Assembly: GCF_002899695.1 (NCBI RefSeq)
Contig: NZ_PPEL01000006.1
Location: 1 to 64,000, forward strand
Source of the DNA: Rubneribacter badeniensis
GTDB taxonomy: Bacteria; Actinomycetota; Coriobacteriia; Coriobacteriales; Eggerthellaceae
Reading direction: 5' to 3'
Length of the DNA: 64,000 bases
Below are positions 34,063 to 46,019 of the stretch, one piece after another. Numbering within the stretch: position 1 is the first letter of the stretch; each line of letters starts with the position of its first letter. The notes under the pieces were generated by a model. That model had not been told where the DNA came from, made no database searches, and worked only from the letters and a program-made list of their open reading frames with translations. The translations under genes were made by a program, and so were the position numbers.

Positions 34063-34547
34063 AGAACGCTCCCCCTTTGCTTCTTTCCGACCACGCCAGC
34101 TCCGCGCGCGTCGCCTGCATCGCGCACAGCCGTCGCCTCGCGCATGGCGCGCCGCGGTCCGCATGCGCGTTGCACGCTCAGCACAGATGCCAACGAAGCC
34201 GAACCCAAACGCGCCCTTCCAGCCGATGGCGGGCTCTCGTTTCGCATCGCCCCTCGCCAGCCGTCCGCGCCAAGCGCCACTCGTCTTCCGCTCGCCACAG
34301 GCAAGCGTTCCCGCCTTATCGCAGCCCTCTCGTCAGGCTCGGTGCGATCATCGACTCTGATCGCACCACGCGCCAGCGTCGTGCTGCGTGATTCATGCGA
34401 AACCATGCGCTCATCAGTCGAAATTGCTGGGCTAATGCATGATGGATGACGCGATTGAACTGGGAGGATGTCGTTCCCTGAGATTTTGTTTCGGTCTGCC
34501 CGTCCTACGCGCTCTCTCATGTTTGCGTTCGACCGAACTCGACAGAA

Positions 34548-34569
34548 GGGCGTTTCGCGCGAAACGCCC
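34548..34569. repeat. 22-bp perfect palindrome, parS-like
   Basis: The core CGTTTCGCGCGAAACG differs from parS only in the central ACGT (here GCGC) and the end bases, and it is extended by GG/CC. It could be a variant parS, another operator or a coincidence. Confidence 0.5.
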
Positions 34570-34882
34570 ATGCAGCTAGAAAAACACGCGTCTCTTCCCG
34601 CAAATCGCGCGCGTGGAACACCCGAACGCCATTCGACCTGGCTTGAGGACGGCGCTCCAGCAATCCTCGCCTCCTACGCGGATCACAGGCGCGTCCACAG
34701 GAACACGGTTGGAAGCACATCGTCCATCGGCTGAAGATGAGCCGACAGCCGAACACCGGCACACCAGCGGCCAGGTGAGATCACAGCTCTTCGGGCAACG
34801 AAACGAAGAGAAGGGTAAGGGACTTGATCGAAGCCAGCGAGCCAGCCTTCCTCTTGGCCAAGACGCCCCCTTGCAAATAGCG

Positions 34883-34917
34883 ACGCCCCCTGTCCGCGAG
34901 CTGCGGACAGGGGGCGT
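34883..34917 (-). terminator. Terminator of the heat-shock operon
   Basis: A perfect 15-bp stem (ACGCCCCCTGTCCGC and complement) with a 5-base loop, 68 bases after the clpB stop codon on the minus strand. Confidence 0.7.
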
Positions 34918-34984
34918 ACGTCATAGAGGCTTAGCGCGCCCGCCCTCTCGCTCACTCACGCGAGAGGGCCCACGGACGCCGCGG

Positions 34985-37708
<2,724 letters not shown>

Positions 37709-37745
37709 GGTGTTCCTCCTTTATATGATCTTTCCGATCATGAAA

Positions 37746-37761
37746 TGTTTCACGTGAAACA
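37746..37761. promoter_or_regulatory. parS site 2
   Basis: Exact TGTTTCACGTGAAACA, 38 bases upstream of clpB. Confidence 0.9.
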
Positions 37762-37959
37762 TCTCGAACGCCGAACCGTCATACGGCGATGCGGCAACGC
37801 TCTTGCGGCAGCTTGGCGTAGGGCGGCTTTGCGAGCGAAGCGCAGCCGGGATGCGATCGGCAGGGCATCGCGCCAAGACGAACGGCAGAATCCCGAGACC
37901 GTCGAAGCGAGGCCGAACGGGTTGCCGCCGCGAGACAAGCCGCATCGCCAAACCGCTTG

Positions 37960-38110
37960 GCGACACTGCAACCGCAGATCGCAACCTGCAACCCGCAGCC
38001 TGTCGTCCACCGTCCGCAGCGCGCAGGCCGTAGCCCGCAGCCTGTCGCCCGCCGCCCGCTGTACGCGGGCCGCGGCCCGAAGCCTGCAGCCCGCCACCCA
38101 CCGCACGCGG
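37960..38110. repeat. Degenerate tandem repeats
   Basis: Imperfect units built on GCAACCTGCAACCCGCAGCC and CGCAGCCTGTCGCCCGC follow one another with variable length between hspR and clpB. Confidence 0.55.
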
Positions 38111-38149
38111 ACCGTCGTCGCATCTGATCGCGCCGTCGCCCATGGCAGC

Positions 38150-38542
38150 CTACGGCAGCCGTCGCAAGGTCGGCGGCAGGTCCGAAACGCGAACGAGGGC
38201 GTTCACGCTCTCGCGCGTCTCGAGCTCGTGCACGCGGTCGGCCAGCCGACGCACCTTCTTGTGCAAATCGTCAAGCTCGGCGTCGCGCTCGTCCAACCTG
38301 CCCTGCAGGTCGAGGATGCGGATGACCCCGGCCAGATTGATGCCTTCGCTCGTCAGCTCGTTGATAAGCTCAAGCCGGTCGATGTCCGCCTGCGAGTACA
38401 TGCGCGTGTTGCCGCTCGTACGCTGCGGCGACACGAGGCCCTTCTGCTCGTACGCGCGCAGCGTCTGCGGATGGACCCCCGCCAGCTGCGCGGCCACGCT
38501 GATCATGTACAGCGGACGGTTGCGGTCCGTGCGATCGCTCAC
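38150..38542 (-). CDS. hspR: Heat-shock repressor HspR (MerR family)
   Basis: A 130-residue MerR-type repressor of the dnaK operon, acting with DnaK as co-repressor in other actinobacteria. The winged helix reads [20 protein letters not shown] followed by [20 protein letters not shown], and a coiled coil ([20 protein letters not shown]) gives dimerisation. GTG at 38542 is chosen: AAGGAG lies six bases upstream and the GTG overlaps the dnaJ stop as GTGA. The alternative TTG at 38548 would touch the ribosome site directly. Confidence 0.94.
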   Translation of the reverse strand: MSDRTDRNRPLYMISVAAQLAGVHPQTLRAYEQKGLVSPQRTSGNTRMYSQADIDRLELINELTSEGINLAGVIRILDLQGRLDERDAELDDLHKKVRRLADRVHELETRESVNALVRVSDLPPTLRRLP

Positions 38543-39489
38543 GACCAACTCCTTACCTCGGCGGTGGTGGCAGCCAAAAAGTCCTCCATGGCCTTCTTCT
38601 GCCCCTCGTTCAGCTCCGTGGGCACGACCACCTTCACGGTGATCTTGAGGTCGCCCGAGCCAGCACCCTTCACCTGCGGAGCGCCCTTGCCCTTGACGGA
38701 CAGGACCGTGTCGTCCTGCGTGCCCTTCGGCACCTTCACCCGCACCTTCGTGCCGTCGGGCGCGGGCACCACGACGCTCGCCCCCAGCGCGGCTTCAGCC
38801 ACGCTCACCGGCACGTCCATGAGCACGTCGGCTCCCTTGCGCGTGTAATAGGGATGCGGCTCGATCTTCGTGGTGATCAGAAGGTCGCCCGCCGCGCCGC
38901 CGTTCTCGCCAGGGCCGCCCTTGCCCTTGAAGCGCAAACGACCCCCGTCCACAGCACCGGCCGGCACCTTCACGGAGAGCGTTTCAGATTCGCTGCGGCC
39001 GGGCACACGCACGGTCACGCGCTTCTCGACGCCCTTGAACGCCTCATCGAACGTCACGGAGAGGGTGACGTTCATGTCCTGGCCCGCGCGCGGACGGGGC
39101 TGGCGCGCCCCGCCGAAGCCGCCCAAGTCACTGAAATCCCATTCAGTGCCGAACGCGCCTTCGCCACGGCGGATGCTTTCGAGGATGTCGGCCCAGCTGC
39201 CGAAGCCGCCCGCGCCGCCGCCGAAGATGTCGCCCACGTTCACGGAGCCGCCGCCCCAACCCTGGGGTATGTGGTTCTCGTTCGCCGTGCCGTACTGGTC
39301 GTAGAGCTTGCGCTTCTTGTCGTCCGACAGCACCTCGTAGGCTTCGTTGATCTCCTTGAACTTCCCTTCGTCGCCTCCCGCGTCGGGGTGGTGCTTGCGC
39401 GCGAGCTTGCGATAAGCCTTCTTGATCTCATCGGCCGTCGCCGTGCGTGGAACGCCGAGCGTCTTGTAATAATCGGGAGTCGCCGCCAT
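38539..39489 (-). CDS. dnaJ: J-domain co-chaperone, DnaJ class II (CbpA-like)
   Basis: A 316-residue DnaK co-chaperone. The J domain (residues 6-70) has the HPD motif in [15 protein letters not shown], followed by a Gly/Phe-rich region and two C-terminal beta domains ([20 protein letters not shown] ...). The CxxCxGxG zinc-finger block of class I DnaJ is absent, as in CbpA or DnaJB-type proteins. The start MAATPDYYK is chosen because the family begins here and a purine-rich site lies upstream. It overlaps hspR by four bases. Confidence 0.94.
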   Translation of the reverse strand: MAATPDYYKTLGVPRTATADEIKKAYRKLARKHHPDAGGDEGKFKEINEAYEVLSDDKKRKLYDQYGTANENHIPQGWGGGSVNVGDIFGGGAGGFGSWADILESIRRGEGAFGTEWDFSDLGGFGGARQPRPRAGQDMNVTLSVTFDEAFKGVEKRVTVRVPGRSESETLSVKVPAGAVDGGRLRFKGKGGPGENGGAAGDLLITTKIEPHPYYTRKGADVLMDVPVSVAEAALGASVVVPAPDGTKVRVKVPKGTQDDTVLSVKGKGAPQVKGAGSGDLKITVKVVVPTELNEGQKKAMEDFLAATTAEVRSWS

Positions 39490-39749
39490 GCATCCCACCA
39501 CCTTTCCTGTCACACCTTTTCGTATGCGGCAGGGGCGGGCCAAAACGCCCGCCCCTCCCAGTCAGTCGGTTCTTGCTTAAACATCCGCAGGGCCACCAAA
39601 GTCAGCGAGGGTGGCTGAAATGCCCGAGATTCGCAGGATCGCAGAGGCGAAGCGTACTTCGTACGTGAGCCTCTGAGATCGTGCGAAGATCGGGTGCTTC
39701 AGCCAACCGCAGCGGCGGCTCGTTCCGGCGGCCGTCAGGCCGACGGAAC
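39490..39749. other. grpE-dnaJ spacer with a large hairpin
   Basis: 260 bases without a gene inside an otherwise tightly packed operon; most of it is the hairpin at 39610-39708. Confidence 0.6.
39610..39708 (-). repeat. Large imperfect hairpin inside the heat-shock operon
   Basis: Arms of about 39 bases (39610-39648 and 39669-39708) pair with a few mismatches around a 20-base loop that is itself the palindrome GCGTACTTCGTACGT. It could attenuate or process the transcript so that grpE and dnaJ levels differ. Confidence 0.7.
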
Positions 39750-40526
39750 CTACTCTTGCTCCTGATCGGGCTTTTTCTCCCGCTTCGGGCCTCCGGTGGT
39801 GACGGTTACCATCGCGGGCCGCAAGACTTTCGCTCCCATCTTGTAACCTTTCTGGTACACCTCGGCCACCGTCTCGTCGGGAACGCTCGCGTCGTCCACG
39901 GTGGCGACGGCCTGCGCCTCGAGCGCGTCGAACGCATCGCCCTTCGGATCGATCACCTCAACGCCGCCGGACGTGAGCGTGTTGACCAGTTTGGAGTGAA
40001 CGGCCTTCACGCCGTCCAGCAGACCGGCCTCGCCGTTGTTCGCCGCGTAGTCGATGGTGCGCTCGAAGTCGTCGATCACCGGCAACAAGTTCGTGACCAG
40101 CTTTTCGGCGGCACGGGCCTTCTCGGCTTCGCGCTGCTCGGCGGTTCGCCGACGATAGGTGTCCCACTCGGCGTGCAAGCGCATGAACTTGTCCTGCCAT
40201 TCCTTGGCCTCGGTTTGCGCCTGGGCGACCAGCTCGTCTGCCGCCGGCTCCGCATCGGCAGCCGCAGACTCGCCCTCGACGGGGCTCTCCTCGGCTTCCG
40301 CAGGAGCGCCGCCCTCGGCCGACCCCGCAGGGTCGGCCTCAGGGGCTTCGGTATCGGCGGCGGCATCCGGGGAGGGGGTGGGGGGTTCGGTGCCGTCGCC
40401 GGTGTCGGTGTCAGGGGCCTGAGGCCGAGCCTCCTCGGCCTCAGGACGTGCGTCTTCGATGGGAATCTTTTTCGCCTCGCCTTGCGCCGCGCGCTCCGGC
40501 GAAGGCGTGCTCGGCTGCTTGGGCAT
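39750..40526 (-). CDS. grpE: Nucleotide exchange factor GrpE
   Basis: A 258-residue DnaK partner that releases ADP. The first 95 residues are an acidic, Pro/Ala/Glu-rich disordered tail, longer than in most GrpE proteins. The coiled-coil helix (TEAKEWQDKFMRLHAEWDTY) leads to LLPVIDDFERTIDYA, and the beta-wing end has VAEVYQKGYKMGAKVLRPAM. It starts five bases after the dnaK stop codon. Confidence 0.95.
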   Translation of the reverse strand: MPKQPSTPSPERAAQGEAKKIPIEDARPEAEEARPQAPDTDTGDGTEPPTPSPDAAADTEAPEADPAGSAEGGAPAEAEESPVEGESAAADAEPAADELVAQAQTEAKEWQDKFMRLHAEWDTYRRRTAEQREAEKARAAEKLVTNLLPVIDDFERTIDYAANNGEAGLLDGVKAVHSKLVNTLTSGGVEVIDPKGDAFDALEAQAVATVDDASVPDETVAEVYQKGYKMGAKVLRPAMVTVTTGGPKREKKPDQEQE

Positions 40527-40531
40527 AGCGA

Positions 40532-42442
40532 TTACTTCCCTTCCTTCTTGTCGTCGTCCTCGACGACCTCGTAATCGGCCTCGATCGTATCGTCAGCCGG
40601 AGCCGTGCTCGCAGCCGCCGCGCCAGCGCCGGCCTCCGCGCCCTGCGTGGAGTACACGACCTCGGCCAGCTTGTAGCCCGCCTGCTGCATCTTCTCGGTC
40701 GCAGCCTTGATAGCGTCGATGTCGGTGCCCTCGAGCGCGCTCTTCGCCTCGGAGATGGCCTCCTCGGCCTGGGCCTTCACGTCGGCCGGCGCCTTGTCGC
40801 CCAGCTCCTGCAGCGTCTGCTCGGTGGCGTTCACGAGCGCGTCGGCGTTGTTGCGGACCTCGACCTCTTCCTTGCGGCGCTTGTCCTCCTCGGCATGGGC
40901 CTCGGCGTCCTTCACCATGCGCTCGACCTCGTCGTCGTTGAGCGCCGTGGAACCGCTGATGGTGATCTGCTGCTGCTTGCCGGTGCCCAGATCCTTCGCC
41001 GACACGTTCACGATGCCGTTGGCGTCGATGTCGAACGTCACCTCGATCTGTGGCACGCCGCGGCGCGCAGCCGGGATGCCGGTGAGCTGGAACTTGCCGA
41101 GCGTCTTGTTGTCGGCGGCCATCTGGCGCTCGCCCTGCAGCACATGCACCTCAACAGACGTCTGGTTGTCAGCGGCAGTGGAGTAGATCTCAGTCTTGCG
41201 GGTGGGGATGGTGGTGTTGCGGTCGATCATCTTCGTCATGACGCCGCCCATCGTCTCCACGCCCAGCGACAGCGGGGTCACGTCAAGCAGCAAGATGCCC
41301 TCCACGTCGCCGGACAGCACGCCGCCCTGCACCGCCGCGCCCATGGCCACGACCTCGTCGGGGTTCACGGACATGTTCGGCTCTTTTCCGGTGAGCTTCT
41401 TCACCAGATCCTGCACGGCGGGCATACGGGTGGAGCCGCCCACGAGGATGACCTCGTCGATGTCGCCGGTCTTGAGGCCCGCATCTTTGAGCGCCTGCTC
41501 AACGGGCTTCTTCACGCGGTCGAGCAGGTCCTTCGTGATGCGCTCGAACTCGGCGCGCGTCAGCGTGTAGTCGAGGTGCTTCGGGCCGGATGCGTCGGCG
41601 GTGATGAACGGCAGGTTGATATTGGCCTGCGTGGTGGAGGACAGCTCCATCTTCGCCTTCTCGGCGGCTTCCTTCAGACGCTGGAGGGCCATCTTGTCCG
41701 CACGCAGGTCGATGCCGTTTTCGGACTGGAACTTGTCGGCCATCCAGTCGATGATGCGCTGATCCCAGTCGTCGCCGCCCAGGTGATTGTCGCCCGCGGT
41801 GGACGCCACCTCGAACACGCCGTCGCCCAACTCCAGGATGGACACGTCGAACGTGCCGCCGCCCAAGTCGAACACGAGGATCTTCTGATCCTTGTTCGTC
41901 TTGTCCAGGCCGTAGGCCAGGGCCGCCGCCGTCGGCTCGTTGATGATGCGGAGCACTTCGAGGCCCGCGATCTTGCCGGCGTCCTTCGTGGCCTGGCGCT
42001 GCGCGTCATTGAAGTACGCGGGAACGGTGATGACGGCCTGCGTCACCGGGCCGCCGAGCTGCTTCTCGGCATCGGTCTTAAGCTTCTGCAGCACCATCGC
42101 GGAGATCTCTTCGGGCGTGTAGTCCTTGCCGTCGATGTCCACCACCGCGCGGCCGTCCTTGCCCTTCTGCACCTTGTAGCTGACGGTCTTGCGCTCTTCG
42201 GACGTCTCGTCGTACGAGCGACCGATGAAGCGCTTGACGGACGAGACGGTGTTCTCGGGGTTCGTGACCGCCTGGTTCTTCGCGGCCTTGCCGACGACGC
42301 GCTCGCCGTCCTTGCGGAAACCCTCGACCGACGGCGTGGTGCGGTCGCCCTCGGCGTTCACGAGGATTTCGGGCTCAGAACCTTCCATGACGGCCATAGC
42401 GGAGTTCGTCGTGCCCAAATCGATGCCCAGAATCTTAGCCAT
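40532..42442 (-). CDS. dnaK: Hsp70 chaperone DnaK
   Basis: A 636-residue chaperone. ATPase signatures are [18 protein letters not shown] at the start, [18 protein letters not shown] and [17 protein letters not shown]; the substrate domain begins near [20 protein letters not shown]. The tail is Ala-rich and ends with an acidic/lysine motif. First gene of the dnaK-grpE-dnaJ-hspR-clpB operon, behind a strong promoter with an HspR-box-like sequence. Confidence 0.98.
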   Translation of the reverse strand: MAKILGIDLGTTNSAMAVMEGSEPEILVNAEGDRTTPSVEGFRKDGERVVGKAAKNQAVTNPENTVSSVKRFIGRSYDETSEERKTVSYKVQKGKDGRAVVDIDGKDYTPEEISAMVLQKLKTDAEKQLGGPVTQAVITVPAYFNDAQRQATKDAGKIAGLEVLRIINEPTAAALAYGLDKTNKDQKILVFDLGGGTFDVSILELGDGVFEVASTAGDNHLGGDDWDQRIIDWMADKFQSENGIDLRADKMALQRLKEAAEKAKMELSSTTQANINLPFITADASGPKHLDYTLTRAEFERITKDLLDRVKKPVEQALKDAGLKTGDIDEVILVGGSTRMPAVQDLVKKLTGKEPNMSVNPDEVVAMGAAVQGGVLSGDVEGILLLDVTPLSLGVETMGGVMTKMIDRNTTIPTRKTEIYSTAADNQTSVEVHVLQGERQMAADNKTLGKFQLTGIPAARRGVPQIEVTFDIDANGIVNVSAKDLGTGKQQQITISGSTALNDDEVERMVKDAEAHAEEDKRRKEEVEVRNNADALVNATEQTLQELGDKAPADVKAQAEEAISEAKSALEGTDIDAIKAATEKMQQAGYKLAEVVYSTQGAEAGAGAAAASTAPADDTIEADYEVVEDDDKKEGK

Positions 42443-42550
42443 TATGCGCTTCCTCTCTTTCGGAGTTTGTCACTCGGTTGCGAAGCTTTGCGCGAGATGG
42501 GCGTCAGTGCGCTTTCGCCGGACGCGCTCAAGCTCGTTTCGATGTTTTGG

Positions 42551-42580
42551 AATATATAATCTAAGTCGGATGTTGTCAAG
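42551..42580 (-). promoter_or_regulatory. dnaK promoter with a HAIR-like element
   Basis: On the minus strand, TTGACA (42574-42579) and TATATT (42551-42556) are separated by 17 bases, a near-ideal sigma-70 promoter. The same DNA (42560-42580) reads CTTGACA-N7-ACTTAGA, a diverged form of the HspR box CTTGAGT-N7-ACTCAAG, so HspR binding would block the -35 region. The leader to the dnaK start is about 100 bases. Confidence 0.75.
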
Positions 42581-42926
42581 TTATTTACCGAACCGTTATA
42601 TAAGCACAGCCAACGTACATCACCATACCCGTCTGGAAGGTCCTTACAGGGCCGACGGACGATCGTTACGCGGCCAGCAAACGCCTGTTTCCGGCGCGAC
42701 ACCGCCGCGCATCGCGGGCGCTTTGCGCCCTGCACCCCGCGCGTCTTGCACGCCTCGCGCGCTCCATGTCCCGCGCGATAGCGTAGTGTACTCGGGCTGC
42801 AGCCCGCCGAACGGCGCACGCCTCACGCGCTCCACACCCCGCATACCCCGCACCCTGCCAACGCTCGCGCGAAAGCGCGGCGAACGCAAAGCTGCCTTTT
42901 CAGCCATTTTGCGGCACCGAGCAAAG

Positions 42927-42938
42927 CCCCCCCCCCCC
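42927..42938. repeat. Homopolymer tract of 12 C
   Basis: Second-longest-scale slippage-prone run in the window, in non-coding DNA about 350 bases upstream of the dnaK promoter. Confidence 0.9.
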
Positions 42939-43167
42939 GGATCGGCACGCTCTCCGACATCCGCAAGTTCGCTATCCGCAATACACCAACCAGAACTTCG
43001 ATTGCCCCCGATCATCGCAATTTCGAGAGGGGTTCACCAATTCGCCGCGTTTCCGTCCGCATCATCCTGTGCGTCCATTGCAAAAAGCTTGTCGCCCAAA
43101 CGCCGCGAAGACCTTTCTTCCTTCCATCTCCTATGTCCATGCGCGTCCCGTGCATGAAAAAGCTTCG

Positions 43168-43326
43168 TTTCTGGCCACGGAACCGCGTTCTGGCACGAAT
43201 TAGACTCGCTTCGATGTCGTGTCTACCCCGCTGAATTTGCTGACCTGGGCTTTTTCTGCAGGATATGCTTCGTCGCGACCGGAGAGGAGCGGAATCCGTG
43301 CCAGAACGCGGTTTCGTGGCCAGAAA
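43168..43326. repeat. Long inverted repeat (hairpin E)
   Basis: 30-bp arms (43168-43197 and 43297-43326) differ at one position and enclose a 99-base loop. The arm contains CTGGCCACGGAACCGCGTTC. Outer flanks (GAAAAAGCTTCG versus TCGACAAAATTCG) continue to pair loosely. Confidence 0.85.
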
Positions 43327-43514
43327 TCGACAAAATTCGCGCACGAGCTCAACGCACAACGAAACCTGAAGTTTTCCCTCTCCCACGTTCCTGCGCATCC
43401 TCTTGCCCGCGCCACAACAAAGAGGCAAGCCCGGAGCGCGATCGCGCAGCATCAACCCTGGCTAGATGCGGATGCCCCACATGAAACATCTGCCCCGAAC
43501 CGATGGGAAACGAA

Positions 43515-43547
43515 AAATCCCCGCCACCCTCTCGGGGACGGGGATTT
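43515..43547 (-). terminator. Terminator of the ferredoxin gene
   Basis: AAATCCCCG and CGGGGATTT pair (9 bp) and on the minus strand are followed by a short T run, about 30 bases after the ferredoxin stop codon. Confidence 0.8.
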
Positions 43548-43576
43548 CCGATGCGCTCTAAAAGGCTCAGGAGGCG

Positions 43577-43765
43577 TTACTCTTCGACGACCTCGGGGAT
43601 GGCGCCCATCGGGCACTCCTCGACGCAGTCGCCGCACGCGATGCAGGCGTCCTCGTTCACGACCTCCGCTGCGCCGCCCACGACCTCGAGCACTTCCTGC
43701 GGGCACGCGTCGACGCAGATGCCGCAGCCGATGCACTCATCGGCTTCGATAACCGGGTGAGACAT
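43577..43765 (-). CDS. Two-cluster (2[4Fe-4S]) ferredoxin
   Basis: A 62-residue clostridial-type ferredoxin. Both cluster motifs are complete: CIGCGICVDACPQEV and CIACGDCVEECPMGA. The length and spacing are standard, and the acidic C-terminus is typical. It is a low-potential electron carrier in the cytoplasm. AAGGAG lies seven bases before the ATG and a terminator follows, so it is a single-gene unit. Confidence 0.97.
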   Translation of the reverse strand: MSHPVIEADECIGCGICVDACPQEVLEVVGGAAEVVNEDACIACGDCVEECPMGAIPEVVEE

Positions 43766-44096
43766 GTCAAAACTCCTTCTCGTCTAAAAACATGCCGACG
43801 ATACGCGCCGGGCACTTCCCCAAAAACCGCATGGCCGCAAGATACCATTGTTCCCTGCAAATGCAATAAGAAACGACGAATTTATCAGGGTGCGGCAGAA
43901 AAACGCATTCACGTGTAAGCAAGGCGTTGAGAGGGTGTTGGAAGGGCGTCGGGACACCGACGGAACCATGACGGATGCCGCCGCACATGCCGCCATGCAC
44001 GCATTCGCACACCCCGCGTGCCGTCCTCGCTCCTCCCTCGCCGCACGCCCCGCCCGTGCACCAACCTCCGCGCGCCACACGCCCCGCCCTGCGCAC
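43766..44096. other. Intergenic, nothing recognised beyond the ferredoxin promoter area
   Basis: No gene, long repeat or ParB site is visible between the ferredoxin start and the hypE end. Confidence 0.5.
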
Positions 44097-45119
44097 CTAG
44101 CAGATGCGCGGAAGCTGTTCGCCCACCAGCATGTCGAGGATGCGCGTGCCGCCGAACGCCGTGCGCAAAAACACCTTCGGCCCGCGCTCGGGCTGCGCCG
44201 CCGCCACCTCGCCGATAAGCGCCGCGTCGGCCCCGTAGCGGTTCGCGCGCATGGCCGCGAGCGCGGCTTCGGCCTCGTCGGGTGCCACCACGCACACCAT
44301 CTTGCCCTCGTTCGCCACCTGCAGCACGTCGTAGCCCAGCATGTCGCACGCGCCCTGCACGGCGGGCTTCACGGGCACCGCGTCCTCCTCCACCGTGATG
44401 TCGGCGTTCGACTGCGCCGCCAGCTCGTTCAGCGTGGAGGCCAAGCCGCCGCGCGTGGGATCGCGGAAGCAGCGCGTGTGCGGCGCGGCGGCCAGCACGT
44501 CGGCTATCAGGTGGTTCAGCGGCGCGGCGTCGCTTTGCAGGTCGGCCGAGAAGTTCAGCCCCTCGCGGCAGCTCATGATGGTGATGCCGTGGTCGCCCAG
44601 CGTGCCGGTGACCAGCACCTTATCGCCCGGTCGGCACTGCGCGCCGCCCAGCTCTATGCCCGCGGGCAGCGCGCCCACGCCGCTCGTGTTGATGAACACG
44701 CCGTCGCCGTGGCCGCGGTTCACCACCTTCGTGTCGCCAGTCACCAGCGCCACGCCGGCCTCGCGCGCCACCTCGGCCATCGAGGCGCAGATGCGGCGCA
44801 GATCATCGATGGGAAAGCCCTCTTCCAAAATGAAGCCGCAGCTGAGGTACAGCGGGCGCGCACCACTCGTGGCCACGTCGTTCACCGTGCCGCACACGGC
44901 CAAACGGCCGATGTCGCCGCCGGGGAAGAAGTGGGGCGTCACCACGAAGCTGTCCGTGGAGAACGCCAAGCGCTCGCCCGGCGCAGGCGCGGGCAGCACC
45001 GCCGCGTCGTCGCCGCGCAGCAACTCGTCGCCCGCATAGGCGGCGAAGAACACCTCGTCGATGATGCGCTTCATCATCGTGCCGCCGCTGCCGTGCCCCA
45101 GCATCACCGTCGTATCCAT
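44097..45119 (-). CDS. hypE: Hydrogenase maturation factor HypE
   Basis: A 340-residue enzyme that dehydrates a thiocarboxamide on its own C-terminal Cys to make the cyanide ligand for NiFe hydrogenase. The protein ends GEQLPRIC, the expected PRxC tail with the reactive Cys. AIRS-type ATP motifs are visible (LGHGSGGTMM at the start, LAVCGTVNDVATSGA, VALVTGDTKVV). The start MDTTVMLGHG has GGAG upstream. No HypA-D, F or hydrogenase structural gene is in the window, but the nickel regulator nikR lies just upstream. Confidence 0.95.
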   Translation of the reverse strand: MDTTVMLGHGSGGTMMKRIIDEVFFAAYAGDELLRGDDAAVLPAPAPGERLAFSTDSFVVTPHFFPGGDIGRLAVCGTVNDVATSGARPLYLSCGFILEEGFPIDDLRRICASMAEVAREAGVALVTGDTKVVNRGHGDGVFINTSGVGALPAGIELGGAQCRPGDKVLVTGTLGDHGITIMSCREGLNFSADLQSDAAPLNHLIADVLAAAPHTRCFRDPTRGGLASTLNELAAQSNADITVEEDAVPVKPAVQGACDMLGYDVLQVANEGKMVCVVAPDEAEAALAAMRANRYGADAALIGEVAAAQPERGPKVFLRTAFGGTRILDMLVGEQLPRIC

Positions 45120-45584
45120 GGCCTGTCGTCTCCTCGGTTCGATTACCTTTAACTCATACAGATGTTTCACGTGAAACATCTTCGCCGGGGCATGCTGCGA
45201 AGGCGAAGCCCCACGCGGCGCGTCGCATCCCAGCGCTGTCCCCCGCCGTCGCGCGGTTCGGCCCAGGCTCTGCACGCGGATCAAACGCGAACGGGCAGCG
45301 GGGGACGTTGCCACGTCTGCGCGGACAAGCGGCACGAACGCGCCCACACCAACCCGACCGCGCGTCCAGAACGCACAGCACAGACGGGAAGCAATTCAAA
45401 ACCGCCGACCCCCGCCTTTGCGCGCCTGCACACGGGCGCATCAATCGCAGGCCACCCGCACCGCTGCGGCCCGCCCAGAGCATCGCGCACACCACCAGCC
45501 CGAAAGCCGCGAACGGCGTCCCGAAGCCGCAGACCCCGCTCGTTCGCCGACCGGGCGCCCTAACGCCATGCGCCCTGCCTACAT
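45120..45584. other. hypE-nikR gap with a parS site
   Basis: 465 bases without a gene; only the parS site is recognisable. Confidence 0.5.
45163..45178. promoter_or_regulatory. parS site 3
   Basis: Exact TGTTTCACGTGAAACA, 44 bases upstream of hypE. Confidence 0.9.
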
Positions 45585-46007
45585 CTACAGAGCGTGGCCC
45601 GTGGTGGTCACGACGAGGCGGCCGTTCTTCACGCCCTTCGTGCCCAGAATCAGGTTCGCGATGTCCTGCACGAGCCCCGTTTCGCCGCGCAGCACGATGA
45701 CCTCGAGGCAGCGATGCGCGTCGAGGTGCACGTGCATGGACGAGACGATGTACTCGAAGTAGTCGTGCTGGATGGCGTGAAGCTTCTCCTGCAAGTCGTT
45801 GGCATGATGGTCGAACACGATGGTGAGCGTGCCCACCACCTCCATACCGGGCGTGGCGCACTCGTCCTCCACCAAAGCGTCGCGCACGAGATCGCGCACC
45901 ACTTCGCTGCGGTTCTTCGCCAGACCGCGCCGTGCCACCAGCTGGTCGAAGCGGACAAGCAGCTCCTCGGGCATGGCCACCGAGAAGCGCATGAGGTCGT
46001 TACTCAT
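45585..46007 (-). CDS. nikR: Nickel-responsive regulator NikR
   Basis: A 140-residue ribbon-helix-helix regulator. The N-terminal RHH (MRFSVAMPEELLVRFDQLVA ... NRSEVVRDLVRDAL) is followed by an ACT-type nickel domain with the ligand set HHANDLQEKLHAIQHDYF, HVHLDAHRCLEVIVL (His and Cys ligands in the expected H-x-H...C order). It would shut nickel uptake when nickel is plentiful. It is co-directional with hypE and sits 12 bases after the small gene at 46020. Confidence 0.94.
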   Translation of the reverse strand: MSNDLMRFSVAMPEELLVRFDQLVARRGLAKNRSEVVRDLVRDALVEDECATPGMEVVGTLTIVFDHHANDLQEKLHAIQHDYFEYIVSSMHVHLDAHRCLEVIVLRGETGLVQDIANLILGTKGVKNGRLVVTTTGHAL

Positions 46008-46019
46008 GGGCTCGCGCGC

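Larger units (their letters stand above)
34063..34984. other. Long intergenic region between the molybdoenzyme and heat-shock operons
   Basis: About 920 bases without a convincing gene. It holds a 22-bp perfect palindrome (34548-34569) and, at the right end, the clpB terminator. Confidence 0.6.
37709..38149. other. hspR-clpB gap with parS and degenerate tandem repeats
   Basis: No gene is visible. The left end has a parS site. Roughly 37960-38110 is made of imperfect repeats of CGCAGCCTGTCGCCCG-type words. A GATCTTTCCGATCATGA stretch just before clpB could host a clpB promoter or operator. Confidence 0.55.
42443..43576. other. Long intergenic region upstream of dnaK
   Basis: Apart from the dnaK promoter, it holds a run of 12 C (42927-42938), hairpin E (43168-43326) and the ferredoxin terminator (43515-43547). 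No coding frame has a recognisable protein pattern. Confidence 0.6.

Noticed and set aside
38543-38548. TTG start of hspR
   Set aside because: It touches the AAGGAG site; the GTG two codons later has proper spacing and forms a GTGA overlap with dnaJ.
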